A stretch of DNA of 64,000 nucleotides, taken from contig JAPWGK010000003.1 of NCBI GenBank assembly GCA_029641185.1, positions 2,712,736-2,776,735 of the forward strand, given 5' to 3'. Every line of letters starts with the position of its first letter. The stretch's first letter is position 1. The DNA comes from Pseudofabraea citricarpa (Eukaryota; Ascomycota; Leotiomycetes; Helotiales; Dermateaceae). The translations under genes and the position numbers were made by a program. Under the pieces are notes generated by a model. The model did no database searches, was not told where the DNA came from, and saw only the letters and a program-made list of their open reading frames with translations. This document shows, in pieces, positions 11,648 to 23,003 of the stretch.

Positions 11648-12703
11648 TCACTTCGTAAGAACCTTAGCGGGGATGTTCCTTCTCAGTCTAATAGTTTGCT
11701 CATAGAGAAGATCCTTGAAAGCAAACAAGAAGGCAGCCGTTAAGACACTCTGAGTAACTTTAGGACCGATGCCTACAATAATATTAGCGATCATGCTGTG
11801 ATATAAGAAAATGTAGCTTACCCTTATAAAATCCTACAAGACCCTCCTCTCTCTTGATCCTCTTCATGCCATCAACCATATTCTCCTTTCCACCATCGCG
11901 ACCCGCGATGTGCATACGGCTCTTTACCGTGATGTATGGGTAAGTGATGCTTGTGGCAAACAGCTTACCCAACGCACCAAGCAAGAAAGCGACTGTAGGA
12001 GTAATACGCTTCTTCTTTTCCAACACGTTCTTCAACTGTTCGAAGATGGTATATTGAAGAATTGGGTTAATAACCAGCACTAAAGCTGGTACAACACCAG
12101 CAAAGAGAGCCTGAGGTCCCTCCTCCTTGATCAAGGCCAATAAAGTACCGATCGTACTTGGGGCTCTGGCTGGTTTGGAGCCTGGTAGTAAGGGCTCATC
12201 GGACTCGTTGTTGCGCTTGCGAGTTGTCATACGTGTGTTCACAACCCAGATAGGGTTTGTTAGCATGACAGTAGCGGATCCTGCAATAGCACCTGCGATC
12301 ATGGACTCAATGGTCGTGAGTTTCTTGGAAGCCCGACCAGCCTTGACTGCCGCCTTCTCGAACCCTGAGCGGGTCCATTCGTACCAGTAGTAGTAAACGA
12401 AGTTTGTAACGGAAATGCCAAACAGTGCACTGTCAAGCCCTGCATATAGGCCTGTGACGCCCTCACGAGCGATGATGCGCCGGACCGCATCGAGGAAGCC
12501 GGAATCGGCTCGTTTGGATTCGACTTGGGCGCGTGTGGAGAGGGTTATGAGGGGATAGCTGAAAGATGGATGTTAGTATAGACAGCCAGCGTTGCAGAGA
12601 CGGGGAGGAAGTACGTCAGGGCCATGGAGAGGATTCCCCCACCAGCTCCTGAGATGGCATGAGCCACATTGTCCGACTGCTGCGCTGCTGTTGAAGTTGC
12701 CAT
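11648..12703 (-). CDS. ANT1: Peroxisomal adenine nucleotide transporter (3 exons)
   Basis: Exons 12703-12615, 12558-11822 and 11772-11648 encode 316 residues. It is a mitochondrial carrier family member of the PMP47/Ant1/SLC25A17 branch that imports ATP into peroxisomes in exchange for AMP, supporting fatty acid activation. Signatures are YPLITLSTRAQVESKR, NPIWVVNTRMTTRKRN and YPYITVKSRMHIAGRDG. The NPIWVVNTRM form of repeat 2 and LQYTIFEQLKN are typical of the peroxisomal branch, in which the acidic residue of PxDxxK is replaced by tryptophan. The start ATG gives MATSTAAQQSDNVAHAISGA. Introns are 56 and 49 nt. It is convergent with MAK10 (278 bp between stop codons). Confidence 0.91.
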
Positions 12704-13615
12704 TTTGCGGAGGACTTGTTTATATTGTTTGGTTTATAGTTTTGGGGCCGTGTCTGGGGAGAAGGGGGGGTTATGTAGAAGCAAGAATGAAAGTGCCGGT
12801 AAGGGGGAGCAGAGTCAAGCCTCTTGCCCTGGAAATGCTCGTGATAGTTTAATCTGGCTTCGTCAATGCCAGAGTTTCCCGATAGTCACAACTGGACCTC
12901 GGCAGCGTTGTCGATAAGCAGATTCTGATACGTCCACGCGGTCGTAACTCGGCATCCAAACATCTACTATCACAAGATCAAGCACATGGAACTCTAAGCT
13001 CATGTCTCTACCATCCGTATGGCTTGCTGCGTGGTAAATAAGAAAAGTAGCTGTCTCCGAGTTCTTTCGTATGCATGTAAAACTCATTTTCCTCCCCGGT
13101 AAATGCGGGGAAGGTTGCAAAATGCTGGGTTTGTTCGGTTTCTGGAGGGGAAAGGTAGGTGTCTGTCTAGAGATCCCGGGGTGGTGTTAGTGTTCAAAGA
13201 CTTAACCTCCTTTCCTTCTCCGCCGTCCATCAAACTAAACTCAACACAACAGAATCATCGTTAATTAGCAACATTTCATCAAATCATCACCTTCTTCGAT
13301 GCTGTCGCTTCTTACGACTTACTGCTTACTCTGAAGCTACTCAAAAATCTTCTGCTTGTAATCTTGTCTGTGCCACTATTCATCTTTTCCTGCTGTGATC
13401 CATCTCCATCATGGCAATGACTTTAGCTGACTGCGACGATCAGACAAGTCCTCTTGTTCGGCTACTTCGCCGAGTATGAATCCTGGGAAAGCTAGTCCAT
13501 AACCATCGGCGCCTTTGTCTCGCAACTAACCCTTAGTCGATTATCATGAATTGACGTGTTGCGGTTGTCTTTGCATATTGTTACTATTTATAGCGCCAAA
13601 TGCAGGAGTTGAAGG
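12704..13615. promoter_or_regulatory. Divergent promoter ANT1 / ABP2 with upstream ORF
   Basis: About 910 bp between divergent genes. The ABP2 side contains a 22-codon upstream ORF (13411-13479, starts MAMTLADCDD, stop TGA). ATGCAG at 13600-13605, ten bases before the ABP2 start, could be a 3' splice site of a leader intron with a donor GTATGA at 13474. Either the uORF or leader splicing could tune ABP2 translation; this is inference. Confidence 0.45.
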
Positions 13616-15798
13616 ATGCCTTCTCCATTCGTAATAAACGAAGCGACCAAACAACGGCTAATGACAAAATACCAACCTTTCCAAAAACTCAGTCCAGGCG
13701 AAAATCAATCACTCATAGCCTCGCAAGCAAATGATAGTTTGGCACAGCAAAATGTTCAAGAAAACTTTGCAGACCGACTTTCATCAAATCAACAAGCTCC
13801 ACTAGGACTAAGTCCTCTCGCAGCTACTACTTCTCAGGCCATTGGAAGCAATCAAGATGTACGGAGCTTGCCGAATCGAACTGTTACTGACGAAACTTTG
13901 GACGATTCTTACGTCGCTTTTATACTTTATTGCAATCCTGCTGTGCCCCTCAATACAGATACAGCGGAGCTCCGGACAACGTTCCGAGCACCCCCGAAAA
14001 GTGATGGAAAGTCTTTTAGTACATATAGGCTCTTTGAACTGATCAGGAAGCTGGAGCTCAAGGAGCTCAAAACATGGGCACAACTTGCTTTGGAACTTGG
14101 AGTTGAACCGCCAGCACTGGACAAGGGACAAAGTGCTCAAAAGGTTCAGCAATATGCAGTCAGACTTAAGGTAAAATTCCTATCAAAGATGTTGTGAAAA
14201 TGCTAATTGTTAAGCGATGGATGCATGCAATGCATGTAGACGCATTTTTCGAGTATCTCTTGAACAAGCCTCATGTATATTGGACACATGTTCCTTCTAT
14301 TCATGAACCACCCCCAGAGTCTGGGCGGGATGGTGTTGTTGCTGAAGAGGATTTAGCATTGCGGGCTCTTTTACCGGAGACCAAACCCAAGCGTGGCCGT
14401 AGAAAAGCAGGAGATAGAGATGATGATAGCGAAACAGGAAGGTCGCCTGCTCAAAGACCTCGCATAAACTCGCCCACTCTGTCAGAGGATTTTCTGATAA
14501 ATAGGTCTTCTTTAGACCACGAAAATGCCACACCTATCAATCCAGCTTACGGCGATGGGTTCCATGAACGGAATGGACCATGGTCGGCAGCCGATGTCAG
14601 AGCCCCAATGGGCACCACGTTTCGTTGGGGGACACTCAGAGATAGTATTCAAACTCCTTTAACTGCATATCCACAGTCTGCCATCACCCCAACAAACAGA
14701 AATTCCCTTTGGAACGATGCAAATGAGCCTCGATCAGCCATAACACCAAACAAATCTCGGTCGAAGCGTAGGCATGGACCTGCAGTTTCCTCTGCATGGC
14801 CAACTAATGGGAGTGGATCCTCTGGACGGTTACGTGGTCGACCTCCAAGCAATCGATCGATTCAAGATGGCCCGTTCTCGACGTTCCCAGCTAATCCAAA
14901 CACGAAAGATAGCCCTGCCATAGTAACAGGAAACAATAACTTGAATGCCACTCTTGTAGTCGAAACCCCTCAAGTTCCGCACTTCTTCCCACCTAGCAAC
15001 CCAGTAACCACGCAGACTACAGCTCCACCAACTGGAAAACCAAGTCGTTTATCATTACAAGTACCTCAACGGCAGGGTGGTGCTGTCAGGCTTGCTACAC
15101 CACCCCCGGTACTTTTGGTCAATGGTGCATCGGGACCAAATCTTCAGAACGACGCTATTTCTCAGAATGGTTCAATGTTAAATTATTACAGTGGCTCTGA
15201 TGATCAACATCCAGACTTCGAGCCATTTGTGAACATTACCTTTCGACAAAATGATGATAGTGATCGCACAAATGTTGATAATTTGGAGAGTCACTTCATC
15301 TGTGAAATCTTGGCAGCAGAATGGTATGACTCGGCAGGTCTTCGCATTGAAAAATGCACCATCGATGAGGCGTCCAAGATCTGCAAACAAGTTATTAGAA
15401 ACCTTCAGGACGAATCTAGAACCCCGGAAGCATTTCTCATGAGTGTTACTGCTCTCGCGGGTGGCCCATTGAGGACACATATGAGAATGACGCGACTAGA
15501 TGAGAGTGATACCCGAACAGCTTACGAGTGTCATTGGCGTATGAGATTCGGCTCCATTGAAGGCGACTTTAACATTCGAGCTACTGTCCAAAGTTCCGTT
15601 ACGACGGCATTTGGATCGGCTGAGGAAGATGTCCAGGTACCGTGGAAGAAGAGGTACCTTGATTTACAGCAGAGAATTAGAGAGCGAGATGAGAAAGTTG
15701 GCGCACTGAAGAAAAACATCCTGGATGCGCTGGTGGAGTCAGATAGGATGATGCTGGATAAACGCGGAGAATTCTACCCGAGATCCACCATTGGATGA
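13616..15798 (+). CDS. ARS-binding protein 2 (Abp2)-like DNA-binding protein (2 exons)
   Basis: Exons 13616-14170 and 14215-15798 give 712 residues; the 44-nt intron ends TTAAG. The N-terminal half carries the fungal Abp2 domain: DSYVAFILYCNPAVPLNTDT, TYRLFELIRKLELKELKTWA and, across the intron, QYAVRLK plus RWMHAMHVDAFFEYLLNKPH. Abp2 of fission yeast binds autonomously replicating sequence; filamentous homologues are larger and mostly unstudied. The middle (about 240-520) is low complexity, rich in Ser, Pro, Asn and Thr, with a basic KPKRGRRKAG stretch like a nuclear signal. The C-terminal 200 residues are globular and end in a coiled coil (YLDLQQRIRERDEKVGALKK). Family assignment is from recognition of the N-terminal block. 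Confidence 0.72.
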
Positions 15799-16201
15799 GA
15801 TTATTTAATATGGAGTTTTAGATTCTGAATCTATAGAAGGGAAATTGGAAGATCACACTTACCATCCTATATTTTACACCGTAGATCCTTTGGGCTTCAT
15901 CCACTATTAAAATACACCTCCACAATTTCAAAGGCTTCTTACGCTCGTCTTCTAACGCACAAAAGGTCTAGCCTTAGATGTGATCGAGTCACTGGCTTAA
16001 AATTCCATTCCTCGCTTATGATTCCTATAATACCAGCTCGACTTGAAGCCTTCCAAGAGACATAGCGCTAGCAGTGTTTCCGTTCTCTAAGAAAACAGAA
16101 AGTCCTTCCATACCAGTCTTTACAGATGAGGAACCTAACTATTATATGATAGATTCTAAGACCATTAAATGAGCCACCATGGCTTGATTCTGATTCCTGA
16201 G
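15799..16201. other. Convergent intergenic region
   Basis: About 400 bp between ABP2 and the P450 stop codons; it should hold both 3' ends. I see no ORF, repeat or RNA gene. Confidence 0.5.
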
Positions 16202-17779
16202 TCACAACTTTCTACGCTCATAAATCCTCACCCAGAAATCGAGCTGCTTCACAAACCACCGATTCTCCGTCTTCCACTCCTTTTCGCGCAACTCGTCGCA
16301 AAGCACAAGATCAAACCGCCTCACGATCTGCGGGACTAACTTACACATCTCAAGCAAACTGATATTTTTTCCAATGCACGTCCTGCTCCCGGATCCAAAT
16401 GCCAAGAAATACTTGTCTACTTCTGCCGTCCTGCCTTGGGCTTCATACTCTAGCCATCGCTCCGGCCGCCATGTCGAGGCGTCGGCCCCGAATACCGACG
16501 TGTTTTGATGCGCTACCCATGCATTGATCCCGACTGTTGAACCGGCTGGGAACTGGTAACCTGAAATAGAGGTCCCGGATCGTGGAACGATACGTTGGAG
16601 ACCAAGGCCGGTGGCAGGATGCATACGGAGTGCTTCCTTGATCACCGCTTGGAGGTACGGCAGTTCTTGCGACTCCTTGAAAGTGATCGGATTAGAAACT
16701 CTGCCTTCCTTAGCGGCGATATCGATTTCTTCTTGCAGTCTACTCATCGTGGACGGGTATTTCAGAAGATGATAGAAGACGCTCGATAGCGAGATGGAAG
16801 TCGTATCACTACCGGCCGAGACGTTTGATTGGCAAATTGTAAAGATATCTAGCCGAGACATCTTCTCCGGGTTCGCCTCATGCGCAGCGAGTAACTTGAT
16901 CATGATATCCGCCGGGCCGTCCTGACTTTCCTGGAGCGGGTTCTTCAGCTCCCTCTGTCGGTTCTCAACTTGCTTCTGCGTGTAAGCGAGCAAGTACGCA
17001 TAGCCCCCCGTCTTGGGCAGGAACTGAAAGATCGCCCTGTGCAGCCACGGAAAGACGCCGGTGAAAGTGCTATACACCAATCTCGTATCGATGGCATGGA
17101 AGACTCCTTCCTTGTCCTCGCCCATGTCGAGGAACCCGAATCGTTTGGCAAACGTGATGTCTCCGATCACGTCGAAAGCGTAGCATTGGAGCCACCGAGC
17201 AAGATCCGTGTCCTGGCTGGAACTTGCCAGTTCGCTGAATCGCTGTGATAGGAGTTCCATGCATTCGTTTACCAGCCCTTCGTAGCCGACCAGCGAGGTC
17301 ATGCTGTAGTGGGCTGCGAATTTCCGTCGGTTGGATGAGTGACGGTGTGGATCTTGGTCTGCGAAGAGGTTGGCGCTCTCTGGAAAGGGTGGCATCCATG
17401 CTGCGTACCAAGGTGCCTACAGTAATCAAACCTCGTCAGAATTCTCAACTGTAAGTTTAGACTGAAGAGTACTTGCCTTGATAAAATTACCCCCTAACCC
17501 GTACACAGTCTTCACGGCTTCGGGATCATCAATTGAATACTCGTTTGGTGCGATCCTTACCACCGGTCCATATTTCTTATGGAGTGCGATATTCGTCTTC
17601 TCAAATGTTCCCTTGTAGATCTCGACAAAGTACCAGAGACGAGTGAAACGAGCGAGAAATGGACCGGGGATGCTTCGAAGCGGATCGAGGACGTATTGGA
17701 TAATTAGATAGAGAACGAGGAGTACGCCGCTGCTCAGGATTAAGCTCCCGAGGGAAATGTCCAAGAGATTGGAGATCAT
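16202..17779 (-). CDS. Cytochrome P450 monooxygenase, pisatin-demethylase-like (2 exons)
   Basis: Exons 17779-17477 and 17416-16202 encode 505 residues. Residues 8-32 form an N-terminal membrane anchor (ISLGSLILSSGVLLVLYLII), followed by a proline-rich hinge (RSIPGPFLARFTRLW). P450 motifs: I-helix SAGSDTTSISL, K-helix ExxR in EALRMHP, meander FGADASTWRPERW, and heme loop FGSGSRTCIGKN with the cysteine ligand. The N-terminal half (YGPVVRIAPNEYSI, FFxxxESANLFADQDPHRHS) resembles the pisatin demethylase/CYP57-type group; the substrate cannot be read from sequence. The single intron appears to be GC-AG: donor GCAAGT at 17476-17471, acceptor TGTAG; using GT donors nearby breaks the frame. It probably acts in the ER. 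Confidence 0.9.
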
Positions 17780-18730
17780 GGTTTCTGTCTTACTATCATG
17801 AAGAAGAAAGAAGTCACAAATTCAGTATCTGGCTTCTCTGTTCTGTTTATGAGTTGATAGTGTATGCCAGGCCTGCTTGGTCTTGAGTGGGATATTCCTA
17901 TTCTCTCAGAGCACGTTCGTCCTTTGTATTTAGTATGAACCCCTCAAAAATGTGAATCTTATATGAGACCAGCTGCTTCCTAGGGTAAGTTTCGAGGTTG
18001 GTAATCCACGGACTGCCCATGGCTGGTTTATGAAAGAACCAAGAAGTGGATGATCCGTGTGGGGGAGGGGGAATTGCGGGGGATGCCATCGGTTAACGCA
18101 GTCTTGTTCCGGTGGTAGTTCAGTTCGGCATTTGTATTGGTGGGCTCTTCGGAGTCCGGATGACAATATGTTGAGGATTTGGTACATACGGAGTGATAAT
18201 ACATATCGTAGCTGTGTGGTGGTTTGTGAGGCGCTTGTCTTTTCGTGGTTCCTCTCGTAAACCCACTTGTATGACGTCTAAAACGTTGATCTCTCAAACT
18301 CGGGTACTCGGATATGAGTCGAATGAAATAGCAGTAGTAGCGTCTACATGCTACGTACCGCGTTATAAGTATTCAGACAATCAAAAATTCCCAAGCGTAA
18401 ATCAACTTGAGATGTATGCTGTGCATATAAAACTTCCAGGCAGCCTACATGGCTAGCCACCTAACTGCGTAATTTGATACCCACTTATGTGTAAATCAGT
18501 ATCAATCGATAAAATCTCACTTAAACGGAAGGACAATAGATTGATAACAAATACATGTTTCTTTCTAATGCTAGCGTGGGTATCAATTCAAACCTAAGAA
18601 TACCGAACTGAGAAGACCCACTAAAGAGTCCTACGACATCGAATATAAAGACCTCTCATCTGCCATATACACAAATTAAAACATTCAGATACTCTTAAGA
18701 CCTTGAATGTCCAACAGGATTCGCCGTGAT
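17780..18730. promoter_or_regulatory. P450 upstream region and transporter 3' flank
   Basis: About 950 bp between two leftward genes. Contains a short G run (GTGGGGGAGGGGG near 18058-18070). No supported gene; the longest ORFs are overlapping shadows without family features. Confidence 0.4.
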
Positions 18731-21213
18731 TCATAGCGCTTCTGGGACATCTTGCTGCGCTTTAGTCTCGGCTCTCTTAGCATCGGCCGCATACATAGCA
18801 TCAATGTCTGATTGGCCGCCCGCACTATCGAAGTGATATAGAGGCTCGAGTACAGCCCCCTTCTTGAACAAAACGTAACGCTTGAACCACCATCTAAATT
18901 GTTCATCAGTAAAAATCCTAAAGGACTGTGCAAGAAATGACTTACGGTAGAGCCTTGGTGACCTGGTAGTGCACATGGGTGCGAGTTGGTACAGCAAATA
19001 CATAGTCCAGTTCTTCGAGGGTTCTTTGCTTGGTCTCGGGCACAAACAAGAAGATCATAATTAGAGCGACGATGTTTAAGCCCGCATAAAAGCAGAAAGA
19101 TCCAACAATGCCAAAGGCAACAAGCATCTTTGGGAAGGTGATGGAGAGAACTGCTGCCCAGAAAAGACAAGTGGCTACTGCCCATCCCATGCCTACTTCA
19201 CGATGAGAAAGTGGGAAGACTTCGGCCGAATAGGTGAACGGCACTGGGCCCTCGCCCGGTGAGTAAAATGCAGCGAAAATATAGATGAATAACCTTCGAG
19301 ATATTAGCCAAAAGATCCATCATCATGATACCTATTACTTACGCCATAAGTCCAAGATGAGCGGTGCTGGACTTGGGGATAAGTGAACATAATCCTACGG
19401 CAAGTAAACTCCACGCCATCTGAGGGAAGGTGAACAGCAGAAGAGTTCGTCTTCCGTAGGTATCAATCGTCCAGATAGCAGGCCATGCGAATACGAAGTT
19501 GACAAGACCGAACCCCCAACTTGCTCTAAAGAAATAGATGATTAGTTTCGGGCTTCAACATGTATGTAAGGTGCAGGTTCAGATTTGACTTAAGCGAAGC
19601 ATCGCATATCCGTAGCAACTCAACAATCAGAATGACTTTTAACTCCGTTGAATAAAGAAGCTCTGTATTAAGCGATGCATCCTCTGCATTTAATTGTAAT
19701 TGGCGGAGGGGGGAAAAGAACGTTGACTTACAATAGAGAATGTAAACGATTTGCGCCTGCCTCTGCAAATACTGTTGAAGAGTAAAATGCGATGATGTTG
19801 ATACCACACATTTGCTGAGCCAGCATGACCGTGAATGAAGCAAGAGTCGCTCTTCTTACGCGAGGAATTGTAAATAGCTGGATGAATCGACTGACATAAT
19901 TGGTCTTGCCAATAATCTCTGCCTCGATTTCAAGCTGGCAATGGATATAGTATATGTCGCGTGCCGCTTGAAGAGGGTTGTTCCTTAATTTAAGAAGAGA
20001 TTGGTATGCCTTTTGATACCTTCCCTTTTTCATATACCATCTAGGTGACTCTGGACAGAAGTAGATTCCAATCACAAGGGGGACGGCAGGAATAAAAGCT
20101 GATCCGAGTTGAAGTCTCCATGAAATCTTGGGGATGTTGGCGACTGCGAGGTTTGCAGTGGTGCCTAGAAAAATACCAAAAGCAGTCCACATTTGCCAGG
20201 ACATAACAAGAGCTCCCCGAATGGCAGCGGGGGAATTCTCTGCTGCATAGATTGGAACTGTAGATGCCTTAGCACCCATACCGAAACCAAGCAAGATTCG
20301 GCTGATAAAAAGTTGTTCCCAGGTCTGACAGAATGCACTTCCTATCACACTCCAGAGGCAAAAGTTCGCAGAGAAAAATATGGTACCACGTCGTCCGATG
20401 TAGTAGTTGAGCGGATCCGAAAGCCAGCAGCCGACAAAGGCTGAACCGATATAAGGAGCGGCACTATCAGAAGTCAGTATTCCAGCATAAGTATATGACA
20501 AACCCACAGCGATTCAAAGTTATATAACATACTTTATAAGACCAACAAGGAATGTATCCTTGTTTGAATCCGAGGCAATTCCATAAACCTCAGGGAAAGA
20601 CAAGTTTGCACCGTTAGATCCAGTTTGATCCCATCCCTGCACAGCAGCACCTAGATATCATCAGATGGCCCCTCGTACACCAGTTCTGGAACTGGATTCT
20701 TACCGATAGAACAGAGGATGATCGTGAAGTATAAGGCAGTGGGTTGACGCCATTTGTGCAACACTTCATTTCTCAGGCATTCAATTTCCAGATCATCAAG
20801 AGCTTCCTCGCCAGTTATGTCCTCATAATTGAGAGGGTCCTGCGCAACTAATGCACCTTTTTTCAGAAGTGGCACTATCTCAGTCAATCCCTTTTGGCTC
20901 GCGAATTCTTCGACCTGTAGGAAAAGGGCGTTCTTGGGGATTCCAGCCAAGGGGTTTTGGATTCTGTTTATTTACCCAATTAATTGTTTGACCGGAAACT
21001 CCAAATTCGTTACTTACTTTGCATCAAGGTTCTCGTTCAAATTGACATGCCTAGGATGGGCTTCCAAAACATTTGGATTTTTCTCCGTGTATTCGGCAGA
21101 TCTATCCTCGGTCAATTCGAGTAAGGATCGAGGAAGATTCGAGTTAAATACCTAGTGGGAGTAGACGAATCTTCCGCCTCGATATGGGATGAATCACCTT
21201 TGAGTCCAGCCAT
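18731..21213 (-). CDS. MFS sugar/polyol transporter with long N-terminal extension (8 exons)
   Basis: Exons 21213-21152, 21101-21018, 20963-20704, 20650-20533, 20463-19732, 19525-19343, 19293-18946 and 18893-18731 give 649 residues. It is a plasma-membrane sugar porter of the major facilitator superfamily (SP family). Signatures: [17 protein letters not shown] in the first loop, [23 protein letters not shown] with [49 protein letters not shown] and [15 protein letters not shown]. About 120 cytosolic residues precede the first membrane span and include [20 protein letters not shown] and [12 protein letters not shown]; this leader seems to belong to a particular fungal subgroup often labelled inositol/polyol transporter-like. 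Substrate unknown. Introns include one of 206 nt (19526-19731), longer than usual here, and one with a CGAAG acceptor. Confidence 0.88.
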
Positions 21214-23003
21214 TGCAACGGTTAGTGATTGAAGTTCATTTACAATCCTGCTTGCGAGGGTACTCCAAAAGAAAGGATAGATCCGGGGGCTTGGGGAACC
21301 TCATATACCCGTTGTTGCCACACCCAACTGGTGGTATCAGTGACTGACATTTTCAAGCCGAATCCTTCACAATCTGAGCGCTAGAACAGTCTTGTCCAAT
21401 GAATCAATCAGGGTGGTGGGATCAATATCAGTCTAGAGGATTACCTACGTAAAGCTAGCCTTGTAGCCCGGAAAGTTGCCTGTTCATCTCTGCGTTTCCC
21501 GAGGCAAAGTGCATAAAGGCAAGCTAGCAGCTGGAGACATGCATGGACAAAGCCTCAATTGAGCTTTGGCCGGGCTTTCAGCGATGAAAGACATCCATAG
21601 ATGGACCATGAATCTCCCAGAGCCCCCACTGTAGACGTTTGCGCGATCAATTTTTGTGGTACAGCGGGGTAAGAGAGCATTCCCAGGACCAAGAAGCTAG
21701 TTTTGCATCGAGTGGGGATGCCGGATGCTTGTTCGAAAGAAGCAGCTGCCAATGTGCCGCCATCGCCTTGTCTGGTCTTGACTTTTCTTGACTCTCCTTG
21801 GCCCCAAGAGATTGGCATCAATTCTCAACGTCGCCTTAATCCGAGTCTTGAGTATCTTGGGAATGACTGCAGCATGTAGGAAAATGTAAAGCTCTCGAAG
21901 AATGAAGCGGGAAATGACAAAAACATCCAAATTGGTGTTGCAAATCAAAACATGGCCTGATTACGAGTCTCTCTCGTCGACCTGTAGGAACAAGCTGGGT
22001 CCCTGTAGGCCTGACTGGGCTGGCGGAACATTCTGTTAGCACACGCCTCCAATGCAGCATGTGAGGAAACGCACAAAATCTCCAGCCCCCCGCGATGCCT
22101 TGTCTCCTCCCCCGGTCGCCACAAAAACCCCGGACCTCCACAACCGTCATTGGGGATTGTGGAACTTTGCAAAGTGGATCACTGAAGAAGGGCGGGTCTT
22201 GCCAGTGAAGGCGCAGTTGCAATTGGTGCTCGAGCCAGTTCTGAAGATGACTTCGGACCGATTGCAAAGTACAATTCGAACTGTGTTCTATGCGGTGAGT
22301 TCGTGGTTGTTCTCAACTTATCTCTGTTTTCGAGGACAGACAGGCAGTATGTGAAGAAGCGTGAAGAAGTGTGAAGTGTGAATCAGGAGGAAGCCTGACC
22401 GTATGAAAGCCAAGGGCAAAAGAACTCCCAAGGCGCCTGGGCGAGGAGGAGCCTAATACTTGATTACCGTAATGTACAGGCAAGACACTTCCAGCTTGGT
22501 TGAGCGCAAGAACCTGGAGAAGAATTCCGGAGCAGACTTGTTCTCCATGTCTCCAGTTTAAATCATGCATAGGACGGGCCATAAGAGGTCTGCTGACCCA
22601 GGATCCTGTGATAACGAGACGGCCATCCCGAGCGCACAAGGCTAGACAACATAAACCAATACTTTTATGTGGAGCCTTGCAGCCAGGCTTCGGATTGCCG
22701 TTTTTGTTTCCGTTGTTGGACTGCTAACTCGTCGCCCTGCATGTATTGTGTTTGGTCTGAAGGAGGATCACAATGTGCAGGCGAAGAGGTCGACTCAAAG
22801 CCGAGATTGCTGCTCGGTGGACCAGGTACCAAAGTAACAGGGCAATACGCTGATGGGTGCTCAGAGATAGAGACATCATCTTAATACTTCTGCAAAGTTC
22901 AATCAATATACATGTTCATTTACTCATTTATCCTGATACAACCTAATCAGAGAATGCTTATCCAACGCGACCCAAACCCCATGATATATTCCACAATATG
23001 CGC
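21214..23003. other. Large intergenic region, transporter promoter and CTF4 3' flank
   Basis: About 1.8 kb. ORFs up to 143 codons exist on both strands but overlap one another, have skewed compositions and no recognisable motif, so I call none. The left side should be the promoter of the sugar transporter. Confidence 0.45.

Noticed and set aside
16202..21213. P450 plus transporter as a secondary-metabolite gene cluster
   Set aside because: No backbone synthase, tailoring set or cluster regulator lies nearby; the neighbours are housekeeping genes.
21555..22354. Several overlapping ORFs of 75-143 codons on both strands upstream of the sugar transporter
   Set aside because: They overlap each other, have no motif or splice-supported extension and biased composition.
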